Shown here: one piece after another, positions 1 through 9,857 of the stretch
How positions within the stretch are numbered: position 1 is the first letter of the stretch
How the letters are laid out: the number at the start of each line of letters is the position of its first letter
Assembly: GCA_022984795.1 (NCBI GenBank)
Contig: JALIHJ010000074.1
Span: forward strand, 1 to 64,000
Length of the DNA: 64,000 bases
DNA from: Fabrea salina
Lineage: Eukaryota > Ciliophora > Heterotrichea > Heterotrichida > Fabreidae
Reading direction: 5' to 3'
The notes under the pieces: generated by a model
What the model was told of the DNA's origin: nothing
The model's database searches: none
What the model saw: the letters and a program-made list of their open reading frames with translations, nothing else
Position numbers and translations under genes: made by a program

Positions 1-703
1 CCCTAACACCCTAACACCCCAACACCCTAACACCCTAACACCCTAACACCCTAACACCCTAACACCCTACCACCCAACACCCTAACACCCTAACACCCCT
101 AACACCCTAACACCCTAACACCCCTAACACCCTAACACCCTAACACCCTAACACCCTAACACCCTAACACCCCTAACACCCTAACACCCTAACACCCTAA
201 CACCCTAACACCCTAACACCCTAACACCCTAACACCCACCCTAACACCCTAACACCCTAACACCCTAACACCCTCTAACACCCTAACACCCTACACCCTA
301 ACACCCTAACACCCTAACACCCTAACACCCTAACACCCTAACACCCTAACACCCTAACACCCTAACACCCTAACACCCTAACACCCTAACACCCTAACAC
401 CCTAACACCCTAACACCCTAACACCCTAACACCCCTAACACCCTAACACCCTAACACCCCTAACACCCTAACACCCTAACACCCTAACACCCTAACACCC
501 TAACACCCTAACACCCTAACACCCTAACACCCCTAACACCCTTAACACCCTAACACCCTAACACCTTAACACCCTAACACCCTAACACTCCTAACACCCT
601 AACACCCTAACACCCTAACACCCTAACACCCTAACACCCTAACACCCTAACACCCTAACACCCTAACACCCTAACACCCTAACACCCTAACACCCTAACA
701 CCA
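1..703. repeat. Telomere, CCCTAACA repeat array
   Basis: This is an almost unbroken array of the 8-base unit CCCTAACA (TGTTAGGG on the other strand), roughly 88 units, and it marks the physical end of a chromosome. The same unit is known from the heterotrich ciliates Stentor and Blepharisma. Scattered variant units are visible, including an extra C (CCCCTAACA), an extra T (CCCTTAACA), shortened units near 70 and 290, and CACTCCTAAC near 588. They may be real degenerate units or read errors. The array ends abruptly at AACACC and the next bases already belong to a gene relic, so there is no subtelomeric spacer. Confidence 0.97.
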
Positions 704-1339
704 ATGCCTTTGCTAGTGCAAGAGAAATCCAAAAGTGAAGTCAACGAAGAAGATTACTCAAACGTGGTGTTTTTACACAACATGAGTGAAACCACAACGC
801 CTGACATGATTTTTAACTTGTTCTCTGTACGGAAACGTGCTTAGAATTAAGATCTTCTTCAAAAGACGCGACATGGGACTGGTGCAGTAACAGCGACTAC
901 TACCAAGCAGTTACGGCTAAGAATAACCTGCATAACATTCCTTTTGCTGGTCAGACGCTACTTGTCAGTATTTCTCGAAATAGCTTCATTAACATGCCTT
1001 CTAGTGAAAAAAAAAAGCTTCTCTGTGCAAAGACTATTCGACCTCTCCTTTCCACCGCTACAAGATTGCGGGTTCTAAGAATTGTCAGAATATGTTTCCT
1101 CCCTCCCACATTCTGCATCTGTCCAACTTATCGGATAATATGGACGAGAGTTATTTTAAACGTTTGTTTGCGGACCAAGCTGACATGGTGGGTTTCAAGT
1201 ATATCGGGGAGGGCAAACGAATGGCTTTGGCTAAGTTCAATTGAGCGTTGCTGACGCAGTCATGGTCCTTGCTGTTCACCACAACGAAAATATTTCAGGG
1301 AGGTATTTGAAAATCGCTTTTTCTAAAGCTAATTTCTAG
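704..1339 (+). pseudogene. Relic of a PTB/hnRNP-L-like RNA-binding protein (last two RRMs), cut by the telomere
   Basis: Reading across frames gives clear PTB-family text. An RRM3-like part has VVFLHNMSETTTPDMIF, then GNVLRIKIFFKRRDMGLVQ and GQTLLVSISRN. The signature linker follows (FHRYKIAGSKNCQNMFPPS), then an RRM4-like part with HILHLSNLSDN, ADMVGFKYI, KRMALAKF and ADAVMVLAVHHN, ending KIAFSKANF and a TAG at 1337. PTB proteins bind pyrimidine-rich RNA and regulate splicing. The first two RRMs are missing because the telomere starts at the first recognisable codons. The frame is broken at about four places, mostly small indels, so this copy is not expected to make protein. An intact copy probably exists elsewhere in the genome. 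I am confident of the family and less sure whether the breaks are decay or assembly error at a chromosome end. Confidence 0.8.
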
Positions 1340-1398
1340 TTATGTTAGTAAGTTCACTTCTAGAAAATGGATTCTCTGCGAGAATTCAATTATTAATA

Positions 1399-1584
1399 TT
1401 AAAACCGAGAAGCCTTTTCTGGCGATATAGAACTCTGGGCTTGGAGTCGCAGGAACTGGTTAGCAGGGTTCACTATGGCACTCAGGGCTTTTTTGTTGTG
1501 GGGTTGTCTGTTCTTAATGCACTGTTCTAGTTCTTGCATTTCGTCTTCAACGCGTAACTCAATGCGTGTTGGTTTTCTTAGCAT
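1399..1584 (-). CDS. CDC26: Anaphase-promoting complex subunit CDC26-like
   Basis: This is a 61-residue protein. Its first residues, MLRKPTRIELRVEDEMQEL, match the diagnostic CDC26 N-terminus (MLRRKPTRLELKLDD in animals). In known APC/C structures that segment threads through the TPR superhelix of Cdc16/APC6 and stabilises it. The rest is short, charged and helical, as in the family, although human CDC26 is longer at 85 residues. APC/C is the ubiquitin ligase that drives metaphase exit. The start ATG lies only 10 nt from the ATG of a divergent ORF at 1595, and the stop is TAA. It is intact although it sits between two decayed genes within 1.6 kb of the telomere. The identification rests on the N-terminal motif alone. 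Confidence 0.8.
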   Translation of the reverse strand: MLRKPTRIELRVEDEMQELEQCIKNRQPHNKKALSAIVNPANQFLRLQAQSSISPEKASRF

Positions 1585-1594
1585 TTGAATATAA

Positions 1595-1756
1595 ATGGAA
1601 GAATCAACTAGTCAAAGTTCCACTTCAGACAGCGAAAGTCACAGTTCTGACGAAGATTCTCAAGTAACTCCTCAGATCTCACAAATCAGTACTCTTTTAA
1701 ACTACACTCAAAACTCCAGACTCTTCAGGCAGACGCAAAGGGTTTTGCATTCCTAA
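1595..1756 (+). CDS. Short Ser/Asp-rich ORF, unknown
   Basis: This is a 53-codon ORF from an ATG in the local start context (TATAAATGG), divergent from the CDC26 gene and sharing its 10-nt spacer, ending in TAA. The first half is very rich in Ser, Asp and Glu (MEESTSQSSTSDSESHSSDE). The second half is polar with a Gln/Arg-rich tail. It could be a genuine small acidic protein, or the surviving 5' end of a gene that has lost the rest of its frame, like its neighbours. I recognise no family. Confidence 0.4.
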   Translation: MEESTSQSSTSDSESHSSDEDSQVTPQISQISTLLNYTQNSRLFRQTQRVLHS

Positions 1757-1797
1757 ACCCCAAGAAAGCAACTCTGTGCAGTAATATTAATACTTAC

Positions 1798-3575
1798 TTA
1801 TAAAGGTGGCAGGTCAAACTTTGGTTTCTGTCGTGCTGGAGGAGTTTGTGCGAAGGTTTTGTTTCTATTGTGAGTGGCTTTTAACAGTGGCAAAGGAATG
1901 TCCAAACTGTCGGATTTCCAGTCCTCAGTGAGTTTAGCTGCAGGAGACAGAACTACTCGGGCACTGTGCATCAAAGCATCAGTTTCGGGAGGAACAGACC
2001 CAGAAACCCAGTGCAATAGGGAAGCTAGGTTTTTGTAAAGTTCTTTTGTTGTCTTTTGATGTTGCTTTGCATTTCGAACGACTGGATGAAAGACCGCATG
2101 CTGGCTGAGCTTAGAAGAACGTGGGTTTCTAGTTGTTTGTGGAGTCTGTCTAAACTTTCTTTTGATGCTGTTGACTTCTTCTCGTTTACTAGTGCTGTCA
2201 ATGATTGCGTAGATTTCGGCTTTTTCAGCCTTTGCCTTCAATGGACTCTTTGATGTCTGACAAACTATTGTACATCGTGTGGTAGTCGTTAAGGTTCTTT
2301 TAAACGTGCTGTAAGCTTTGAAGAACCTGTTGAACTGTTTGTCGTTGTTTTGTATAGAGTTAGCTTGGGTTTCTGTAAGTTCTTCTAGTTAGAAACTTTT
2401 TTTCAACTGAAGCAATGTTTGTCGAAGTTGTCTATTTTCAAGAAGGTTCCTAGTTCGTCTTGGATCTTTTGTAGTCGTCTTTAGAAGCTTTGTCAAGTAA
2501 GATTTCGTCGTACCTTTCGATGACTAAAGCAAAGTTCTCTATTTTGCTTCTGAACTCTAAGATTCTTTTTTGGAAGTGCTCTATGCGGGGTTCTATTTCT
2601 TCTTTGTAGTCTTCAAAGTCTTTTGCTTAGTTTGGACTTTAATTTGCCCATGACTTTGTAGATGTCGTCCATCCAAGGCTTCTTCTGGAAGGTTTTGAAG
2701 AGTTCGTTGATGTTTTTTTTGAACTCAGCTTTCATGTTTTCAACTCGGCTGTTTAAGTTCCTGAGGGCTGAATGGAGTTCTTCGTCTTTTTTAACTAGAG
2801 AGTCTAAGTCTGTGTGGAGCCTTGCACTAGTAAGTAGCTTTCTAGTTGTTTAAAGTCGTCCCTTAGTTTGTAGTCTTGTCTTTAAGTGTTTCTTTTTAGT
2901 GGCGTAAATGACCATTTTCTCGTTGAGTTCTTCGATTTGTTGGTTGATTCTGTCTATTTGGTCCCTGGTGGGGCATTCTTTGAACCTTTCTTCTAAGTCG
3001 TTAAACACTTCAAGGGGGTTTTCAAGTTGAGTTTGTCAATGACTTTGTTGAGTTCTTTTGGGTGGCTTTAGTCATCATGTCTTTGATGTCTTCTGATCGT
3101 TCTGAATGCACCGTCTACTTGGGTCAGTTTTGGTTTGCTTCAGTGGACTTTTGTTGGAGTTCTTTGGCTTGTTCTATTTCTTGGTGGATGTTATAAATTT
3201 GCTTGCCAGTTTCTTCTTTGTAGTTGCTTAGTTCTTCTTGCAAGCTTTTGATGTTTTCGTTAGGTTCGATGAGTCTACTCATTATTTGTCTGATGATTTC
3301 ATTCTTGATGTTAACTGCTAAAGGGTGTATACAAAACCTACTTCTCTCGAAAAGATGTTTGTCCTGGAGCAGTCCAGTGAAGTCTTTTACAATAGGAACA
3401 ACTGACTTAAGAGTTTCTTTAACTTCCTTTGATTTCTTGTGTTTTTTCTCAAAGTTGAGTTTTAGTTCGTCAATGGAGTAAGTAAGTAGCTGCAGACTAG
3501 TTTCTTTCTCAGTAGTTTCTTGGTTTCCTTGACTTTCTGGAATCTCTGTGTTCTCAGGTTTCTTGTTCCATTAAT
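1798..3575 (-). pseudogene. Decayed coiled-coil protein gene
   Basis: Minus-strand reading gives long stretches of typical coding text in shifting frames. Near 3540-3130 there is charged helical sequence (for example IDELKLNFEKKHKKSKEVKE and EELSNYKEETGKQIYNIHQE). Near 3025-2860 there is more (EVFNDLEERFKECPTRDQ, DRINQQIEELNEKMVIY). A clean 147-residue C-terminal ORF covers 2241-1798 and ends QKPKFDLPPL with TAA. Heptad-like spacing and Lys/Glu richness indicate coiled coil. Several frame breaks and in-frame stops, including TGA and TAG near 3130, prevent one reading frame. The codon style equals that of the intact genes, so this looks like a host gene decaying near the telomere, or a badly assembled one. 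I cannot assign a function. Confidence 0.6.
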
Positions 3576-3589
3576 CTTTATGATCTAAA

Positions 3590-3947
3590 ATGAAATGCAG
3601 ATGACTTGAATGAAAAGTTCCAAAAGGCTAAGGAATACTCACTCAATAAGCTGGAGTTCACTAAGCAAGAAGCTTCAAAAACCTTCGAAAAAGACTTGAA
3701 GCCCAGAATCAAAGAGTTCCAAGACAAGGCAGAACAGAAGTTCCAAGAATCCAACTTAGTCAGTGACATTAGAATAAAGCGCGACAAGTTCATAAGGAAG
3801 AACACTTACGACTACAGAAAGCATACAGTAGTTATGGGAACTGGGCTGACTTTTCTTTTGTCCGGAGGAGTTTTTGGGAGGCTCAGAAATGCCACCTTGT
3901 TTGGTGTTTTTGCAGCCTTTGCAATACTTCCTGAAGCCTTTAACTAA
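3590..3947 (+). CDS. Small helical protein with hydrophobic C-terminus, paralog of the gene at 60951-61304
   Basis: The protein is about 118 residues: a charged N-terminal helix with many Lys and Glu, then a hydrophobic C-terminal third with two possible membrane segments (VVMGTGLTFLLSGGVFG and LFGVFAAFAILPEAFN). It is clearly paralogous to the 117-residue protein at 60951-61304: same length, the pattern I-R-x-x-R-x-x-F-x-x-K-x-x-Y-x-x-R-K, and ends LPEAFN versus LPEFYN. The upstream ATG at 3590 is out of frame by one base with the main ORF. An extra A in the AAA at 3593-3595 would explain this, and the ORF itself is open from 3594. The layout (amphipathic helix, then two short membrane segments) loosely recalls MICOS subunits of the MIC26/MIC27 type, but I would not name it. 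It converges with the giant Cys-rich gene 25 nt downstream. Confidence 0.7.
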
Positions 3948-3972
3948 TGAATGGAGTCTTTAAAAAGTTAAG

Positions 3973-6900
3973 TTAGTTAGCTCTTTTTTGCCTGAAGAAG
4001 TCAAGAGCATTTCGTGGTTGCGAGTTGCCTGTTTGGTAAGGAATTTCTTCGTTTGCCCCAGTAATGTTTATGCCGCTTTCATTAAGCTCTTTCCTTTTAT
4101 AAGTAGTGGATTCAACTTGAGGCCCTTTGGGGTTTTCTTTCAACATGTTGTAGATGGCCATGAAGAACTGAATTATGCAAGCAAGTATCTGAATTACCAT
4201 AAGTCCCAGAATCAGGATTTTAGTTCCTAGTTCAATTTTTTCGTGAGCTGAGTCACTCACTTCCATGTGGAGCAGTCCAACCATCCCAAAAACTATGGTT
4301 ACTCCAAACTCAACTATAGTGTTAGAGTACTGCACTGTCTTTTCACGGTAAGGTTTATAAATCACCAAAAACAGTGCATTGAAAAGACTGTGGGCAACGT
4401 TGATCATGGTTTGGAACACAATGTGGTTGCCCAGTAAGCTTTGGTTGAAGATGTAAATGATGCGTCTTATGAAGAAGTAGCAGTAGAACTGCAGACTAAC
4501 AAAACCCCTGGAGTCCATGAACTCGTAAAAGAAACTGCCCCAGTACCTGCGCACAGTTGAAGTTTCGTCTTTGATTTCATCTTTCTTTTTGGCAGAAAAC
4601 ACACACAGCAGAACTGGCGAAGCAAGTCCCAGCAACCCAAAAGCACTTGATAACACTGAGTTGGCCACACAAACAAAGGAGTCACAAGAGATCTCGTAAA
4701 AGTTAACCATGCAAGCAAAACCCACTTCTAAGTAAGCCTGGATCCACCACCTCGAGAAAATATTGAACTTGAACTCCCCTTGAATATCTCCCAACTTTTG
4801 CTTCATGCCTGGAGTGCAAGAAACCTTTTTGAAAAGGACCACTACTGGGTACAAAAGCACAAAAAACAACAGAGTCTGGATCAGTTTGCCAGAGTTCAGC
4901 AAAAAGAGTGTTGAGTCAAACCCCACTTCTTGCATCTCCTCTGAGGCCTCTGCTTGGCTGTCTTCAACGAAGTACTCAAACACGTTAGGAATGATGTTGT
5001 AGTTCTGGAACTCTGTCAGGAACTGAGTCATGTCTGAAGAAATGTTGTAGTTGCCCACTGGAATAAAAGCAATTATCTGGATGGTGTTCAAGAGACTCCA
5101 GGCACTCGAAGGACTGGTGCTCAGGAGACTTGCTCCTAAGACTGAAGCAGCTGTCATTTGAGAAAAGGCCGAGACTGAACCTTCTTTGTCCTTTTCGGAG
5201 TCGTTGGGGTCTTTCAGTTGCAACCCAGAACTTTCTTGACTCAAAGTGACTGGAGAGTTTTCTTTTTCGTTTGATCCGCCAAAGTTGAACTTGATTTCTG
5301 AACCTTCTTCAATTTCTTCTTCGCATTTCAGACTGAGTCTGTAGGTTCCGTCACTTCTTCTTTCGTAGGAGTAGTCACACTCGTTGCCTTCCACCTCAAT
5401 TTCTAGTTCCAAGGACTCAAACCCGTCTTCAGGTTCTTCTGAGAAAGTAACAATCAGTTCGTTGTTGTCTGTTACTTCAACTGAGGCTTCTAGTTGCTGC
5501 TTGCACTCGTCTTCAATTTGTTTGTAACCTTCTGAACAAGTGCAAGTGCCTGACTTGAGCTCTGCTTTTTGCTTACACGGAAACACACTCAGACTGCGAA
5601 GTGCAAGACTCACATAAAGTTGGACACGACTTGCACTGCCCGTTTTCTAGGTACTCGTCTCTTTCACAAGTCAGTTCGTCTGAGTCCTGGGTTGTTCCTT
5701 GTGAGTCTGTTTCCTCACAGGCATTGCTTGAAGTAAGTTCGTAACCTGACTTGCAAGACAAGCAGTTAGTAGAGCTTGAACAAGTCAAACAGTTTTCTGG
5801 ACAGCTTTTGCAAGTAACGCCGTCCTCGTATGTGTCTTCTGGACAAACACACGATCCCTCACTTTCTGTATAAGTACTTGGGCACTCACACTTGTTGGAG
5901 TTAAGCACAAAAGGACTGCTGCAGGCTGTGCAGTGGGTTGGCGATCCCGAGCATTCTGCACAATTCGAGTCACAGGAATGACAGCTACCCCCTGATGGGT
6001 ACTCGGAAGCACCACAGGAAATGCATTGGTTGTTGGTAGATTCTAGTACCAAGGGACTAGTGCAGGCTGTGCAGTGGGTCGCCAATCCTGAGCATTCTTT
6101 GCATGAGTTGTCGCACTGAGAACAAATTGACCCGTTTTTATAATATCCAGACTTGCACACACAGTTTCCTGAACCATCGTCTTCAAAGTTGTCTCCAGTG
6201 TTACAAGAATCACAGTCTGAGTTTGTTCCCCCACTACACGTAGAACAGCTATCATCACAATCTTGGCAGTTTCCTCCTACGTTTCTATACTGATTAGAAG
6301 GACAGGCTGCAACACACCCAGTTCCAGAAACGTAGTCTTCTCCTGGTGCACAACAAACATCTGAAGGGTCTCCTTCATGAGCACAAGCAGTACAACTTCC
6401 ACCGGTGTTCCCAGAACCTGAACATCCACTACACCTTGGGTCGCAGGAATTACAAACACCTGAACCGTCTACGTAGCCTTTGCATACACAATCTGAGCTT
6501 TCCAGTTCATAACCATTATCAGTGTTACAAGATTGGCAACTAGTGCTTCCTGCTCCAGTGCATCCATCACAGCTTGGATCGCAAGTTACACAGTTACTTC
6601 CGTCAGAGTACTCATTGGTTGAACAAGCTTCACAAGTAGTGCCGTGGTAGTGCTGTCCTGATGGACAACATTTGTCTGAGGGATTTCCTTCGTAAGCACA
6701 AGCAACACAGTTGGTGTTTCCAGAGTTATTGCACTCGTCGCAACTAGGGTCACATTGAGAACATACTGATCCATCTCTATAGTGCCCAGACTTGCATACA
6801 CAGTCTCCTGAGTTCTCTTCGAAGTTGTCTCCAGTGTTACAAGATTTACAATCAGTGCTTCCTGGTCCAGTGCATCCATCACAGCTAGGGTCACATTGAG

Positions 6901-9238
6901 AACAAATTGACCCGTTTTTATAATATCCAGACTTGCACACACAGGCTCGTGAACCATCTTCTTCGAAGTTGTCTCCAGTGTTACAAGAATCACAGTCTGA
7001 GTTTGTTCCTTCAGTGCATCCAGTACAGCTTGGGTCACAATCTTGGCAATTTGCTCCTGCGTCTCTATACTGGTTAGCAGAGCAAGCTGCAACACACCCA
7101 GTTCCAGAAACGTAGTCTTCTCCTGATGCACAGCACTCAACTGAAGGGTCTCCTTGATTGGCACAAGCAATACAACTTCCACCAGTTTGACCTGAACTAT
7201 TACACTCATTGCATTTTGGGTCACATTGAGAACATACTGATCCATCTCTATAGTGCCCAGACTTGCACACACAGGTTCCTGAGTCATCTTCAAAGTTGTT
7301 TGCAGTGTTACAATTAACACATTGTGAGTTTGTTCCTCCAGTGCATCCATCACAGCTAGGGTCACAGGAATGACAGCTACCTCCCGACTCGTACTCATCA
7401 CTTTCACAAGAAACACACTGGTTGTTGTCTAGCACCAAGGGACTTGTACAGGCTGTGCAGTGAGTTGCCGATCCCGAGCACTCTGCACAATCATTATGAC
7501 AGTTACCACAAGAGATCCCGTCATAGTACTTTTTGGTCTCACATTCACACCCATTAGTAGTGTCTCCTGTAAACTGGCAAGCATCGCAGTTAGTGTTTCC
7601 TGGACCATCACATCCACTACACCTTGGGTCGCAGGAATGACAAACGTTTGAATCTACGTAGCCTTTGCATACACAATCTGAGCCTTCCAGTTCATAACCA
7701 TTATCAGTGTTGCAAGATTGGCAACTAGTGCTTCCTGCTCCAGTGCATCCATCACAGCTTGGATCGCAAGTTACACAGTTACTTCCGTCAGAGTACTCAT
7801 TGGTTGAACAAGCTTCACAAGTAGTGCCGCGGTAGTGCTGTCCTGATGGACAACATTTGTCTGAGGGATTTCCTTCGTAAGCACAAGCAACACACTCTGA
7901 GTTTGTTCCTCCAGTGCATCCACTACAGCTATCATCACAGCTTTGACAGCTACTTCCGTCAGAGTACTGGTTACCTGAGCAGGTTTCACAAATAGTGCCG
8001 TGGTAGTGTTCTCCTGATGCACAACAAACCACTGAATGGTCCCCTTCGTAGGCGCAGTCATTACAGTTGGTGTTTCCAGAGTCACTGCATCCATTGCAAG
8101 CTGAGTCACAATTTTCACAACTGCTTCCATTCCAGAACTGATCACTAGTACAAGTCACACAGCTACTTCCGTCCCAATGCTCTCCAGAATTACAAGTCAC
8201 ACAGCTACTTCCAGTCCAATTCTCCCCTGATGCACAGCACTCAGTTGAGGGGTCTCCTTCGTGATCACAAGCACATGCTCCTCCTGAAGGCGAAGAGTTA
8301 GTTGGACACACACAGTCTCCAGTGCCATCGTTAAAAGCATCAGTTAGGGTGCAAGTCACAGTGCAGTCAGGGTTGTCTACAGGGCACCTTTGGCAGTCAG
8401 TAGTGCAAGAAGTGCAAGTTAGTCCACCTGAAGTGTCTGAGTTGTAGAATCCAGCTTCACACACACAATCGCTATCGTAAGGTGAAGAGTTAGTTGGACA
8501 CACACAGTCACCGTCGGAGTCTTCAGAGGCATGAGTTACTGTGCAGTCGATGCAGTCAGGGTCTTCTTTAGTAGAACATCTTTGGCAGTCAGTAGTACAA
8601 GAAGCGCAGGTTAGTCAGCCTGAATTGTCTGAGTTGTAGAATCCAGCTTCACACACACAAGCGCTATCATAAGGTGAAGAGTTGGTTGGGCAAGTCACAC
8701 AGCTACTTCCAGTCCAATGTTCTCCTGATGCACAGCATTCGGTTGATTCATTTCCTTCGTGAGCACAATCAGTACAACTTCCACTAGTGCGCCCTGAACT
8801 GCTGCATCCATCGCAAGCTGGGTCACAATTCTCACAACTGTCTCCATCCCAGTACTGGTCACTAGTACAAGTCACACAGTCACTTCCAGTCCAATGCTCT
8901 GTAGATGTACAACAATTATATGGAGGAGTTCCGCTGTGAGTACAAGTAATGCAGCTACTTTTATCATCACGACATCCATCACAATTAGAGTTACAAGAAG
9001 GATTGTCTCCAAAGCCAGGACAATAACCAGCTCCGGTATCGACTTGTCCATTACTTTTATACCTTGGAGACCCATCACTACAAGATTCTCCATTCTTGCA
9101 TTTACTACCACTGCAACAAGGGCAACCGCAACTAGCTTCACATCCATTGCATCCATTACTACAGCTACTACCTTCACAAAGATGAATGACTACTCCAATA
9201 ATCCAAATAACTAACAATAATCGAATTCTCATAACCAT
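3973..9238 (-). CDS. Giant cysteine-rich, furin-like-repeat transmembrane surface protein; frame interrupted twice
   Basis: The protein would be about 1,754 residues. It starts with a signal peptide (MVMRIRLLLVIWIIGVVIHL). Dozens of Cys-rich modules of the CDPSCDGCTGxxxTxC type (growth-factor-receptor or furin-like repeats) run to about 5620. Next comes a beta-rich acidic domain, then a C-terminal membrane region of about 350 residues with roughly six to seven hydrophobic segments. This architecture is common in ciliate surface proteins of unknown ligand. Two breaks are visible: an in-frame TGA at 8615-8617, where a neighbouring module has GGA (Gly), and a one-base frame slip near 5578 that splits the sequence between ECVS and CKQKAELKSG. 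No 15- or 16-nt intron explains the slip. It is either a recent pseudogene, an assembly error, or, for the TGA, recoding. About 1 kb is nearly identical to the gene at 61755. Confidence 0.85.
6472..6711 (-). repeat. Intragenic duplicate of a Cys-rich module block (partner 7658-7896)
   Basis: Bases 6472-6711 and 7658-7896 are nearly identical direct repeats of about 240 nt inside the giant Cys-rich gene. Both encode the modules from GYELExSDCVCKGYVD back to YEGNPSDKCCPSGQHY. Only a few substitutions are visible, two of them synonymous. This shows recent internal duplication or conversion of whole Cys-rich modules. Shorter copies of the same kind occur at about 6118-6225 and 6897-7010. Confidence 0.8.
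7658..7896 (-). repeat. Intragenic duplicate of a Cys-rich module block (partner 6472-6711)
   Basis: This is the second copy of the 240-nt block described at 6472-6711, in the same orientation and reading frame. One difference changes His to Arg in the CPSGQHY(H/R)GTTC module. Confidence 0.8.
7782..8770 (-). repeat. Left arm of a near-identical inverted repeat with 63015-64000
   Basis: The reverse complement of 7782-8770 (989 nt) matches 63015-64000 (986 nt) base for base, apart from roughly ten substitutions and one 3-nt indel (GAC). The identity starts inside a Cys-rich module (DCAHEGNESTECCASG). Upstream of it the two genes are clearly different sequences. The match continues to the window edge. 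The 3-nt indel removes the in-frame TGA that interrupts the left copy. Confidence 0.9.
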
Positions 9239-9857
9239 ATTTTTATAAGTAAGACTTGTTTTGGAACTTAAACGTTAGCAAAAAGCCTAGAGTTACGAAT
9301 AAGCTCAGAAGCTTAAAGGAAACTCAAGTCACCTTAGTAACGGACTCACCAAGTCTGATTCTCACGTCCATATTTATAGGGAATTTCTTCACCACCTTTT
9401 AGGTGAAAAAAATCAAGAACTCGGAAAGATAAGGGAACTTTCCAAGCATTAATTTGCTTGTTCGGCCGAGTTTTAGGTTGTGCATTTGTATGGTGTATCT
9501 CTCAAAGTTATGTCCAAGAATGCTTCTTTGGGATTGAAGAAGGATAATGACGGCTAAGCAATGCAGGTTTTAAAGCGTCCTTCGTTAAAACTGCTAATAG
9601 ATAGAAGATGTTCGAGACACTGCAAAGCCTACAAAGTCCTTCTGCTGTTCCAAGTTGTCTTTTAGGTCTAGCTTGAGGTTCTCTACGCTGCAAGTGTCTA
9701 AAACTCTAATCAAATTAACTCAGAAACTGGTACTTTCGATCCACTCTCTTCCATTCTGGTTGAAGTAAAACAGTACTTTCCAGTTAACTGTTCAATAGCG
9801 TTTCCCGGACTCTAAATTATCAGTCCCTTTAGAGTCCTTCCTTACAACTGCTAATAA
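9239..9857. other. Gene-free stretch with a possible gene relic
   Basis: This 619-nt spacer separates the start of the giant Cys-rich gene from the start of DNAJC21, which are divergent, so it must hold both promoters. It is unusually long for this window. Near 9560-9800 the minus strand gives fragments of plausible coding text (NWKVLFYFNQNGREWIE, then ENLKLDLKDNLEQQKDFVGF) interrupted by stops, which suggests the remains of a small gene. I see no RNA gene or repeat. TATA-like AT runs lie at 9236-9246 and 9370-9380. Confidence 0.4.

Noticed and set aside
5573-5590. A 15-nt intron GTAAGCAAAAAGCAG joining the two parts of the left Cys-rich gene
   Set aside because: It has the right length and ends, but a 15-nt removal keeps the phase and the downstream frame is offset by one base, so it does not connect the open frames.
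6586-7416. A 276-residue minus-strand ORF inside the Cys-rich gene
   Set aside because: It is a shifted-frame shadow of the repeat-rich real frame. Its length follows from the biased Cys-repeat composition.
6472-7896. Direct repeats in the Cys-rich gene considered as a CRISPR-like or mobile array
   Set aside because: The repeats are in-frame protein modules of unequal spacing. No short uniform repeat-spacer pattern or terminal repeats exist.
8615-8617. Selenocysteine decoding at in-frame TGA codons
   Set aside because: The two best TGA cases fall on Trp columns and the third on a Gly column. None replaces a redox Cys, and I saw no reason to expect a SECIS element.
9508-9693. 61-codon minus ORF in the spacer before DNAJC21
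   Set aside because: A neighbouring frame holds more protein-like fragments with stops, so the open stretch looks accidental. I report only a possible relic.
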